A stretch of 64,000 nucleotides of DNA from Nyssa sinensis. Its lineage: Eukaryota > Streptophyta > Magnoliopsida > Cornales > Nyssaceae. Numbering within the stretch: the stretch's first letter is position 1; every line of letters begins with the position of its first letter. The notes under the pieces were generated by a model. The model saw only the letters and a list, made by a program, of their open reading frames with translations, made no database searches and was not told where the DNA came from. The stretch is from contig CM018051.1 of NCBI GenBank assembly GCA_008638375.1, positions 11,190,387 to 11,254,386 on the forward strand, in the 5' to 3' direction. Made by a program: the position numbers and the translations under genes. Below, in pieces: positions 11,720 to 22,431 of this stretch.

Positions 11720-12459
11720 ATATAAAGAGTATTTCGGCCTTTTATGTGCAATATTATCTTTATTAATTTTTGAGTGAGGGTGGACCTGCCCAGAAAATAC
11801 TGAGGGCCTATATGGTATTACTTTACTTTTTGTTTAGGCTTTAGACCCAAGCCTAGTCATCGAGAAAATTATAGGCCAGACCCAATATTTAATCCAGTTT
11901 AAAGAATTCAAATTCATTCCAACTGGGTTTCATAGGCCCCAATGTAAAGTATTTGGGCCTTTCAGGTGCAACATTTATTTCTTTTTGAGTCAGGGTGGAC
12001 CAGCCAACAAAACACCGGGGGGCCTATATGTGATTACTTTACTTTAAGTTCAGGCTTCAGACCCAAGCCCACTCATTAATAAAATTATGGGCCAGCCCAA
12101 TAATTATATAGTCTAAAGTGTTCAAATTCATTCCAATTGAGTTTCTTTGGCCCAATGTAAAGTATTTTGGTCTTTTTGGTGCAATATTTCTTTCTTTTTT
12201 AGTGTGGGTAGACCAGGCCACAAAACACCGGGGGGGCCTACGTGTGATTACTTTAGTTCAAGATTTAGACCCAAGCCCGTTCATTGATAAAATTATGGGG
12301 TAGGCCCAATATTTGACATAGTTTAAAGTGTTCAAATTCATCCCAATTGGGCTTCATTGGCCCAATGTAAAGTATTTTGGCCTTTCAGGTACAATATTTC
12401 TTTCTTTTTGAGTGAGGGTGGACCAGCCCACAAAACATTCGAGGATTACATGTGATTGT
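11720..12459. repeat. Tandem array, ~210 bp unit, about 3.5 copies
   Basis: The marker word AGTATTT.GG.CTTT..GTGCAA recurs at about 11727, 11947, 12162 and 12371. The companion word GGGTGGACC.GCC recurs at about 11778, 11993, 12208 and 12416. Spacing is about 209-221 bp. Each unit also contains CCAAGCC, GGCC(A/T)G.CCAAT and TTCAAATTCATTCCAA. Copies differ by point changes and small indels. The fourth copy is cut at about 12459, and its remainder (ACTTTACTTTTTGTTGAGGCC to TGTTCAAATT) appears at about 13923-13990. Confidence 0.75.
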
Positions 12460-13922
12460 TGTTTTTCAGATATATACCCTAGAGAGGAGAGTGAATAGAG
12501 TATTTTGTAAATATTGATAACTTTTATAAACTTTAAAAATGAATATAACAAATGCACAAGTATGTAAAATATTAGAGACAGAAAGAAATAGCAAATGCAT
12601 TGATTTTTACGAGATACATAAAACTTCCTACATCCTCGATCCCCACTTGAATTTTTCTACAAACTTGATCCCCTTGCAAGGTGGAGGTCAAACATTTATA
12701 ACAAGAGCTCTTTGCTCTTTACTCAGCAAAATATCCCAATTTTCCTCACAAGGGTAGCACCTATCAACAAATTTTAACGCAATGAGAAGATAAAAAATTT
12801 ATTTAACAAGCACTTCTCTTCAAGAGTATATTAATGCAACAAATCCCCACTCTCTATAGATTGACTAAGTGTAAGCTCGGAGTTTTTAAGATGAGTAAAA
12901 AATTTAGATTTAGGTTTTAAATGGTTAGATTTAAAGTCAATAAAAAATAAATAGAAGTGTAAACTTGTAAAGAGATAGCAATAAATGCTTTAGAGAACCT
13001 CCATTTATAGCCCTCAAATGAATATAGCCATTGCATTTCAAAATAGATTTATTCCCTCCTTTTTCATATGTTAAAAATTTAAATTTTCAATTACCAGATC
13101 AACAAAATTAGTTGACAAAATTCACCAATTAGTTGACTAGATAAAGATCTAGTTGACTGATCAGTTCAATTAATTTGTCCAGTAGGTTTGAGGTACATGT
13201 ATTCAAGAACAATCAATCGACTAATTCTTATAGTCAGTCGACTAATTCTGATATATATTGTTTTGGCCTTTAAAAGTTAGTTGACTAAATCTTCAGCTAG
13301 GTCGACTATTTTGGATAGTGAGTTCAGGTTATGTACTTAAAATGTTCAATTAGTTGATTGGTTTAAGGAATTGGTCAACTGGTTTGTTGAGTGTAAGAAT
13401 TAGTTGATTGGTTCTTGAAACTGGTCGATTGGTTTTGACAGAATTGACATTCTTACTTATTTTTCACAGTGTTCTATTTTCAAAACCTTTTGATATTTCA
13501 AAACTTAAAGTGTAGCAATATGTTGTTTTGAAAAATCATTTTAGGATTAGTTCTGGCTAAACATTTTAAATAGTAAAAACTTTCAACTAATAATCAATCT
13601 AATCCTAAATCACTTACAACCCAAAATAAAGAAATAAAAAGTATTCTCTTGACTTGTCTTTATTCCTTAAGCATAAGTGTGTCCATTGGCTTGAATCATC
13701 ATAAGAATATTCCACTTGATTGGATTTTGATTTTGAAACTTGTGTTTTGAGTTGAGTCCTTAAGCTTGATGGATTTTTTCATTTCTTCGGTCAACAATCT
13801 TTTTTAACCTTAAATGATCTATTTGCATGATCATTAGATCAAATATTACTCCACATGGATAATGTCTTATTATCATCAAAATTACTGAGATACTCTTGAT
13901 TGAAAACCCTTAGGGTTAACAA
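12460..13922. mobile_element. Unclassified 1.46 kb insertion splitting the fourth tandem unit
   Basis: This segment separates the two halves of one 210 bp unit. It starts around TTGTTTTTCAGATATATACCC and ends around CCCTTAGGGTTAACA, so TG...CA ends are possible, but I see no clean target duplication. Between about 13090 and 13440 it contains a cluster of degenerate TTAGTTGACT/GGTCGATTGG words on both strands. There is no long open frame. It may be a solo LTR or a non-autonomous LTR element; the class is not established. Confidence 0.55.
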
Positions 13923-14000
13923 GTACTTTACTTTTTGTTGAGGCCTATGGGTCAGGCCATCTTTTAATCCAATTTTAAGTGTTCAAATTGCATTTGTGGA
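13923..14000. repeat. Distal half of the interrupted 210 bp unit
   Basis: ACTTTACTTTTTGTTGAGGC, AATCCA.TTTTAAGTGTTCAAAT and AATCAGTCCAATT continue the unit that breaks off at 12459, matching the other copies in order. This is what reveals the insertion between them. Confidence 0.65.
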
Positions 14001-14309
14001 CTTTCAAATCAGTCCAATTCAGGCCACCAAGCATGCAAACAATTGTCTTTTGATTTACACAATATGAAACAACCAGAAGAATATACAGCTGGACAGTGGC
14101 CTAACAACACTAGAAGAGCCCTACAATAGCTCCAACCAACACTTCGGCTTTGAAAAACAAATAAGACTTCTAAAATGCAAACCATAAAGTTGTTTTGTAT
14201 GTCTAAAGCATATAGTATTGCCATTTTAGTAGTAAAAAAAAATTCCCCCATTAGACTAACTCACCAAGTGATTCTTAGTTGGACTCACAAGTCACAACCT
14301 AAATATTGA

Positions 14310-14486
14310 GGGGGATACTACTACTATAAACTTGAGTGCATATGAGATAGGGTTTTTATACCATTGGATGACCTAAAAACTAGATATGAAGTAGTTGGGA
14401 TAAATAAAAACTCAATCCCTACGTCATCTAATAGTTACAACACCCTATCTCATATGCACTCGAGCTTACAATAACATTACTCGTAT
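14310..14486. mobile_element. Foldback MITE (~175 bp)
   Basis: The left arm (ACTATAAACTTGAGTGCATA then TGAGATAGGGTTTTTATACC) is an inverted copy of the right arm, which read on the minus strand gives ATTGTAAGCTCGAGTGCATA then TGAGATAGGGTGTTGTAACT. The arms are about 55-65 bp with scattered mismatches and enclose a short centre. The element has no coding capacity. A single arm end of the same family lies at 1729-1768. The target duplication is not clear. Confidence 0.75.
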
Positions 14487-15976
14487 TAAGGGCTCAAAGT
14501 CGCTGCTTTCATGATATCTGATTCTTTTGGCTCGGGGGGTTTTGAGGACCACTTTCCACAAACTTTAGTGTTGCATCTTGGTTTTTCGTGCATTTCATGC
14601 CCAAATATGAACTATGACACAACTTATGTGATTGTTGCTAGTAGTTTTATGTAACTTTAATTCAATTTTCTTGAACGCACACTAATTTGGTCTTATTTTT
14701 CAAAGACACCTATATAAATGTCACTTGTGAGACTTATATTTAAATTTTTGTTAATAGTATTTATGGCTGTAAATTTTGATTGAAAAGGACATGGATATGG
14801 CCAAAAAATCTTTGGTGGTATCCAAGCCCGTTTAGAAACTTGTAGGGTTGAACCTTGTCATCTCTGTTTTTTAATATAAATTTGAAAATTGTAACATTAC
14901 TCTCCAAAATATATGTTTGTATAAAGTCTTCAACGCACGGAAGGGGAGAGAGAGACCTATCTAAAAAAAAAAAAAAAGCAAAACCCCAAATGAGACTCCT
15001 TAAGGCTCAACCCCCAACGAAATATCCTTTTATGGGTCTTGCACAGGCTACTCAACACATGTAAGGATCAATCACAGACTTGCATATTGACAGAAATTCG
15101 ACCTTATACTCATTTTTGGGTACAATTCGTTCAGTTATTAGAGAGTCGTCCTACCAACTTTGAGGACCTATCTAGGAATGATTCTTATGTCCCTTCCTTT
15201 TTTTTTTTTAAATCTTACCCGGTTACCCAAGAAAATACCATCCTAGACAAAACACAACTAAACCACCTTCATTTTTTCCCAGTAAAAAGAGAGTAGTGCT
15301 TGAACAAATTGAGAATGGATAAGGTTCCCGTAGAAAGGTCATAAACACAATTAGTGGTTTTAATGACGTTGGCTATCATTATCACTATAAAGACCAAAGA
15401 GCAACACTTTTGTCCATCGCGAAATTCAAAATTTTGGGATATGATTTAATTACGTGAACAGTTTTGCGCACATTAATCAGCTCATAAAGTATCAACTTTT
15501 TTGACCGACCCTACTATTTCACCCAACTTGTATGTATCAACTAGATCGCGAAATTTTGGCATTTGCAAGTAAGCCTAATACTTCTCATCCACACCAAATA
15601 CATGAGCCTAATTACCAGTATCACCGCTGTCTCACTACATCTCATCATGTTTATTAAGGAAAACTAAAATAAATTACATATAACAAGGAATATATATATT
15701 ATTACAACATGTCCTATACAATTAATCTATTTCCCCACCCTAGTTTTGTACTAGGAAGTTTAGTTAGCTCACAGGATCTAAATCTTGTACAGGAAATTCT
15801 TCCAGCCTTCTCCTCCACACCACTTAATTGAGGAGACAATAAAAAAAAAAAAAAAGAGAAAAATTCTAAGTTTTACCATTCTACTAATCTTCTTCTCCAG
15901 TGAAGAAAAGAGAAGCAAGCATTATGGTCTTCTACCACCTTTAATTCCACCCTTTTATTTTCTGTACAGAAGCAAA
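14487..15976. other. Intergenic region downstream of bHLH130
   Basis: No gene was recognised. The right part (about 15700-15976) is probably the 3' untranslated region and terminator of the bHLH gene, which reads leftward. Short A-runs lie at 14961-14977 and 15840-15855. The open frames here have no family resemblance. Confidence 0.5.
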
Positions 15977-16305
15977 TCAAACCGTTTGATTTGGGATTGG
16001 CTTCTGCACGCCTGAACACTTGCAGTTCGCCCGATTTTCACTAAGTATCTGCAAAAGAAATAAATGTATTAAGCAGAAATCAAGAGTTGTATTGGAGATT
16101 ATACATGATTTTAATTTAGCTTCTTCCTTGATACCTTGAACTGTTTTTGAAGATCTTTAATGTAATCAACAGCCAAATCTAACATGTCTGCTGTGTTCGT
16201 CTGCTGCAAAGAATAAAACAGAAAGATCTTGAGTTTCCACAAACGAAAACTAGAAGCTGAAATATCCGTGAAAAAAATCTTACCTTGTCCATGTGTGGGA
16301 CAAGC

Positions 16306-16337
<32 letters not shown>

Positions 16338-18426
16338 GGTTCTTCTCACCTGAAAGTATAACATCCCTTTTACAATCATACGCTGCTTTTATTACATCAA
16401 TTCAACCAACTTTTTTTTTTACTTACCAAAAGAAAAAAAAAACTTTTTCTTCTTAAGCAAAACTAATAATTTAAAACAATTTGATTACCATGGTAAACTC
16501 AAAAAATAAATTGGATTGCCCAATCAACTGACTCTTAAGAACATCTAAATTAGTAGTGGTAACTTAGTATATAGATGAATCTACCCTCTCGGCAATGCTT
16601 CGCGGATGAGTTGCACAACCACGCTTTGCTCTAATCTTACAAGGGACAGAATCTTGGAACTGCAGCAACTTCTGCAAGGCAGCCATTTCAGCAGAGCTCT
16701 TAGGTAAACTTAAGTGATGTGACAAAATATGGGCGCGATTTCCAAGCTCCCCATTCTGATTACAAATAAACAGTTTTAAGTAACATCAAACAATAAATGG
16801 AATATTGAGATGAATTACATATGACACATAAGATAATACCTGAGTACCAGCAAATAGCTCATCATCCTCTAGTTCTCTTTTCAGGCCAGTGAAATTCTCA
16901 GTAAAATGTGTAGAATCATTCCAAGAACCAAAGGAGTATCCAGAGCTGTAAAATTGAGTGTCCTCGTTGCCATCTCCAAGCTTCCCATCCTCATGGCCAT
17001 TAGTCCCCATGTTTTCAGCTCTCCATTTCAGAAATTTGAGACAGCATTCCCAGAGAGGACGGTACTGCAGATGGGAAGTTCATTTGACCGTTCAATCTGC
17101 TTGAAGATGGACTTATATCTCCATTAGAACCTTTCCCCACTCTGTAATTTCCAACACCTCTCATGGCGGTGTAGCCTGCAATTCACTGAGAAATTTTCAA
17201 TAAATCGTTCAGGCTGCTAATCATAAAAGAAGAAATGTCAAACATGAGGATTTTTTTCACAGCTCAATTGCTCAACCGTCCATTTGGAAGTTGAGAAACA
17301 AAGCAAAGGAAAAAAAACGAAAATTTGAGCCCCTAGAATACCTCTATTTTCCAAACTAAGCCATATAGTTCATTTGGCCAATTTGACCTAGGTGTTTTCC
17401 TTTTCTCCCACATCTCAAATAGTGAATAGCTAAGATAAAAGATTTCTATCTCTTCTCCTTCCTTTTCTGAAATTTTTTTCTTGACACCCAAACAGAATAA
17501 AATTTCCCATACAGTATGAGCATCTAGTATAATTCTCTTGCAGCTGTATTTAGTTACTGATATGAAAACTTTCTGGCTAAAGTCAATTCTATAGAACTCA
17601 CACAAGCATAAAGAAATATGGGGCAGAAAAAAGGTTCAAACTATCCCAAAAACATCAAAGAATGAACATCATAGAAATTTAGTATATAGTCACAATTTAC
17701 CAGCTAAAAAGAGAAGTTTATTATCAGGTAAATTCAATAGCTTATAAGTTTCTTATATCAACACTCCAGCAAATGAATCTATATTTGGATTTACATTTCA
17801 GACAAGAGTCAGTCTCTATATCTAACCTACATCTACAGTTCAGAAAGCAGAAGCTCAAATGATCCTATCTTATACTGTCATCAAGAGTAGAACTGTTCAA
17901 AAACCCACAAAATATCAAAGAAAAAACAGGTGAATATAAGCTCAAACAGTACCATTTTGAACACTAAAATGCTGAGAACAGCCCAGCAGGGGAGCTACTT
18001 TGCCTCATCAGATTCGAACCAGCAGCATTACCCATTTTCGCTACTGTTTGATGGTCCATTGCCATTGAACCCACCAATCTGTACGAAGAATCCATGGCGG
18101 CCAGTTGGGTCGCTGAACTTTGTCTTGGATAATGAGGCGGTAATTGTGAAGAGTACCCATTTGCCAGAGGTTTGGCTTCTTCCAAGTCATGAAAGCTTTG
18201 CAAAATTGAATTGCTATTACCATCAGGGGGATTGAATCTCGAGGTCAACCCCTGAATTTCATTGGCCTGAAGATCGAGAATTCGAAAAAAATTGGAATGA
18301 GTCACCGCCCTTATCGACACCATTTGTGAAATTCGCTAGCATCGAGCTCGGTGCAGAGCGAAATTTCAACAACCCAGAATTGGAATCGTTGTTCTGGTAT
18401 TGCCTAAGGTTCATATCTGAGTCCAT
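15977..18426 (-). CDS. bHLH130: bHLH130-type transcription factor, six exons, N-terminal frames disrupted
   Basis: Exons on the minus strand: 17953-18426, 16840-17175, 16585-16755, 16284-16349, 16135-16203 and 15977-16048. All have GT-AG borders and matching phases. The start MDSDMNLRQ leads into the SGLLKFRSAPSS block. PPHYPRQSSA and LMRQSSSPAGLFS follow, then PSSLGMLSQIS in exon 2 and LSHHLSLPKSS in exon 3. The basic region is CKIRAKRGCATHPRSIAER. The helix-loop-helix spans exons 4-5 (RTRISERMRKLQELVPHMDK, then TADMLDLAVDYIKDLQ), and the tail contains ANCKC. These match the Arabidopsis bHLH122/128/130 group (FLOWERING BHLH regulators), nuclear dimers that bind E-boxes. Three one-base gains (or two-base losses) disrupt the frame: near 18262-18291, near 17965 (TTTT run) and near 17016-17022. 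Without them the protein would be about 394 residues; as read it stops after about 56. Exons 3-6 are intact, so either sequencing errors or recent inactivation is possible. Confidence 0.85.
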
Positions 18427-19005
18427 GAACACTTGTCTTCTCTCTTCTCTATTTGTCCTCCTTCCACCTTCGAATTCAAAGAAAATATAGCAGTCGAGTC
18501 GATAGCTAATATGCTCGAGAATCACCATACATTCCTCACCTTTTCCTGGAAAATTCGACAATCTTTTTCACAGAAACAGCTTATTTTCTAAGCAATCAGA
18601 CAGCAAATCTTGTAGTTCAAGCAACAAACCCTAGATCTAACTCTCGCTTGCGTCCCTTTGCCATGAAAGCAGCGTTGAGATTGAGAGAGAGAACTAAGAA
18701 TGATGACTAAATCGTAAATAAACGGAATTTGAGGTCCGTTATGGGTAGAGAGATTGGGAATCAAGTGCTGCGCGCGACCTCAGAATCAGAATTACTGGGT
18801 TTTTTAAGAGAGATGAAAGAGAAGTTTGATATGGGTCTCTCTCTCACTTTAGAGAAAGAAATGAGTGGGAGTGACGAAACGGTGGTGGTGGTTTAGATGG
18901 CAGTGAGAGGGACTCCAGCCAATAAGAAGTAGCGGCGGTCGGCGGCGGCCATCAATCTCATCTCTCTTTCTCTCTCTAGCTTCTTTTTGCCTCTTTATAA
19001 ACTGC
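18427..19005 (-). promoter_or_regulatory. bHLH130 5' leader and putative TATA box
   Basis: The minus strand has TTTATAAA at 18994-19001, followed by CT-rich tracts (about 18960-18978 and 18838-18860) typical of plant core promoters. A leader of roughly 500 bases then runs to the ATG at 18426. An AGGGTTTG (telo-box-like) word lies near 18625-18636. An in-frame upstream extension exists but lacks family similarity, so the MDSD start is preferred. Motif and position evidence only. Confidence 0.4.
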
Positions 19006-19559
19006 CCTTCTAAGAATGGAAAAATACGGAAATGATAAAAAATGCCATTTTGGGGACTTCAGTTAAATTGTACAGCCTGTAGTTGGCAAATTGATGATAA
19101 GAGGTTTAAGAAAAAGGAAAGTCCAAAACTGTCACTGTGATCTCAATTTTTGTGGCTGCCAGCGACTACGAAGAATCACCACCACTGTTGCATTATCGCG
19201 ACTGTTTGCATCTTCATCCTTACACGTGTTAAAATATTATTTACAAAATCTATCATTACACTTTATTATTTAACTGTTTCCTGCAAAATTTCAGTGGTGA
19301 TGTGATACCGTCCGTCGTGACGTTTCGACCGTTGAGATGTGATTGGTGTGTATTTCATATAAATGATGCGTGTAAAATTATAATAATGTTAGGTTTATTT
19401 AAAAAATTTATTAAAAATATTTATTTTTATGAATTGGTAGTGTTATATTATCTGTATATTATATTATAATGTGTTATGATATGATATCTAATTAATATAA
19501 CACTGCTAATTCATGAAGATAAATACTTTTAGTAAAATATGAAGATAAGGTTATCATTA
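19006..19559. other. AT-rich spacer, nothing recognised
   Basis: No coding-like segment or repeat family was identified between the bHLH130 promoter and the tandem array. Confidence 0.45.
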
Positions 19560-21175
19560 CTCGTAAAATTTATGCACTAATTATACAGAACTGTCACCAT
19601 CGATAGTAATTCTTAATTTTAAAATTTGTTTGAAATTTATGATTAATAGCTTCTTTTAACATAATCATATCATTGTCTTATAATGATTTAAAATAATTAT
19701 TTCATTAAATAATTACTCTCTTACCACAATATATAATTGCAAGAGTTACGACTATTCAAAGTGATCTCTTTTTAATTTTTTTTTTAAAAGTTCTCAAAAG
19801 TAGTATTGTGATAGTTGTGCTCATGTTCTTTATGTGTTAAATTATTCACAAAACTTTTATTTTACGTCATTATTTTCTTAGAATTTTAAATTTTTTTTGA
19901 GATTTGTGATTAATAACATTTTCATGAATTTAGAAGAATTATAGAATTTGAAGACAATTACATATACAACATGTAATAATAATGTCAAATAATTGTTTTA
20001 TTAAATAATTACTCAAACGTGTTAATTACGTATCTCGTAATAATATGACAATTGTAAGACTAACAACTATTCAAAGTGGTCCTTTTTTGTTTTTTAAATC
20101 ATTTTGAGAAAGTTCTCAAAGCATTGCATGAGTAACAACTATTCAAAGTGGTCCTCTATTTTTTTCTTAAAATCATTTTGAGAAAGTTCTCAAAACATTA
20201 TTGCAACAGTGGCATCGTGATCGTTATGTGTTAAAAGTTTATTCATAAAACTTTCATTTTACGTCATTATTCAACAATTTTTATGAAGTTTTAAATTTTT
20301 TTGAGATTTATGATTAATACATTTTCGTGAATTTAGAAAAATTGTAAAATTTGAGGACAATCATAACCCATCTAATAATAATGTGAAATAACCATTTCAC
20401 TGAATAATTACTCGTATGTATTAGTTACGTATCTTGTAACGATACAACAATTGCAAAAGCCACAATTATTCAAAGTGGTCTTCTTTCATTTGTTTTTCTT
20501 TTTGAGAAAAATTCTCAAAAGCATTATTGCAACAGTTCATTGTGATTGTTATATGTCTTAAAAAATTATTTACAATACTTTCATTTTACATCATCACTCA
20601 ATCTTTCTCATAGAATTTTAGAATTTTATTTTAGATATATGATTAATAACATTTTCACAAATTTAGAAAAATTGTAGAGTTTGAGGATACTCGTACCACA
20701 TTTAATAATAATGTGAAATAATTGCTTCACTAATAATTACTCATACGTGTTAGTTACGTATCTTGTAATAATACAACAATGGAAAGAATCACAACTACAA
20801 TTCAAAGTGGTCCTGTTTCATTTATTTTTTTTCTTTTTGAGAAAGTCCTCAAAAGTATTATTGCAACAGTTGCATTGTGATTGCTATATGTCTTAAAAAT
20901 CTATTTACAAAACTTTCATTTTACGTCATTATTCAACATTTCTTATAAAGTTTTAGAATTTTTTTGAGATTTATGATTAATAATTTTTTTGTGAATTTAA
21001 AAAAATTGTAAAGTTTGAGGACAATCATACGACATCTAATAATAATGTGAAATAACTGTCCCACTAAATAATTACTTATACATGTTAATACGTATCTTGT
21101 AACAATACAAAAATTGCAAGTCACAAAGTGGTACTCTTTCATTCTTTTATTTTTTTTGAGAAAACCCTCAAAAGC
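19560..21175. repeat. Tandem array, ~325 bp unit, about five copies
   Basis: The words CAAAGTGGTC (about 19755, 20071, 20143, 20470, 20801, 21123), TTGAGATTTATGATTAATA and GTTACGTATCTTGTAA recur in the same order with a period of about 316-331 bp. A ~72 bp internal duplication accounts for the extra CAAAGTGGTC at 20143. Most units contain a short palindrome of the form TTTGAGAAAGTTCTCAAA. Copies are diverged and noncoding. Confidence 0.8.
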
Positions 21176-21459
21176 TTAATCTATTTTTTTCTTTGAAAAA
21201 ATAAAATATTAAAAAGAGAAAAAAGAAGAAGATGCAAATGATAGAATTGTGTGGTCTTGTTGTTGCTTGTTTGTTTGCTTGTAATATTTACTTTTAAATT
21301 TCTCATGCTACGTTGGATTATTGATTAACTTACGGTTTACATTGTTCAAGTTTTATCCTAATCTCTCTTTAGTCCTTATAATAAGATAATACGGTAAATT
21401 TACAACAATTTTCAGTTTTCCATACTACAAGCCTTTTCTATTTTTCTTTTTTTTTCGAT

Positions 21460-22140
21460 GGATTAAATTACACTTCATCTTTTAAATTTAAATTTGGCTC
21501 TTGCAAAAATAAATAAATATTCAAATTTGACTGCAGATGAGTAACGATAATTTGTCAGAAAAAGTAAAGAAATCAATGTAATTTTAGAAACTTAGAATAT
21601 TAGTATAATTATTAGCAATCTAAAAAAAATTCAGTATAATTTACCCAAATTTTAATATATTTTAGAGGTAAATTACACTAACTTTCCCTGAAATTTTTGA
21701 TAATTACAGGGACCTTTCTTAAGATTTCTAAAATGACACTAACCTCCCCTACTTTTATTGAAAAACTACAAATATCCTCTCCTATAACTTTTTTTTCAAA
21801 ATGACAAAAATGTCTCTTTCATTTATTTTATTTTTTGAATTTTTCAAATTTTGACATTTTCTAACTTTTTTTAAAGTTTTTTTTTATTTTATATAAAAAA
21901 ATAAAATTAAGATAAATAACTTATATTTTTTTAGTCAAAGAAGACTTTAATTAATATTTATTTGAACATGAATAAAAAAGTTAAAAAAATTTGTCAAAAT
22001 TAAAAAATATGAAAAATAAATAAACAAAACAGGTATTTTTGTTATTTAAAAAAAAAATTAAGACTAGGAGAGAAATTAGTATCATTTTAAAAAATTCATT
22101 TAATTATAAAAAATTTTAAAAAAGATAAGTGTAAATCATG
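21460..22140. repeat. Two adjacent AATTTACAC-type foldback elements
   Basis: From about 21665, GAGGTAAATTACACTAAC, AATGACACTAACCTCCCC and related words face inverted, diverged counterparts at about 22040-22135 (GGAGAGAAATTAGTATCATT, then AAGTGTAAATCATGA read back). Immediately upstream, 21460-21655 has ATTAAATTACACTTCAT and a facing CAATGTAATTTTAGAAACT..CAGTATAATTTACC end, a second member. There is no open frame. Related ends occur at 44515-44600 and 61205-62045. Confidence 0.55.
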
Positions 22141-22389
22141 ATAAGGCAATATGAATTTGACTCTGCATTTGCCTTCTGTTTGGAAATACTCTAAAATTTG
22201 ACAAAAAGTAGATACTACTTCCAGCTCAATGTTCACGATTCAATGTTTCACGGTTTAAACTATAGAAATTAAAGTGGAATTATAATATACTTGGAGGGTA
22301 TAAAGTCTAATTTAACCTTATTCTTAAATCTCAAGCTCTTTGAAAATGCTGAAAATAATACCCCATGAATGCCAAGTTTTCACATCATT

Positions 22390-22390
<1 letters not shown>

Positions 22391-22429
<39 letters not shown>
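22391..22429. repeat. (AT)n microsatellite
   Basis: A run of about 19 AT dinucleotides. Confidence 0.95.

Positions 22430-22431
<2 letters not shown>

Noticed and set aside
18041..18235. Plus-strand frame of 101 codons (17930-18235) and a minus shadow frame as genes
   Set aside because: They are shadows of bHLH130 exon 1 in other phases.
20933..21142. Small minus frame as a peptide gene
   Set aside because: It falls wholly inside the 325 bp tandem array and is AT-rich by composition.
19560..21175. CRISPR-like array from regular repeats
   Set aside because: Units are ~325 bp, diverged, with no unique spacers; the window is a plant nuclear genome.
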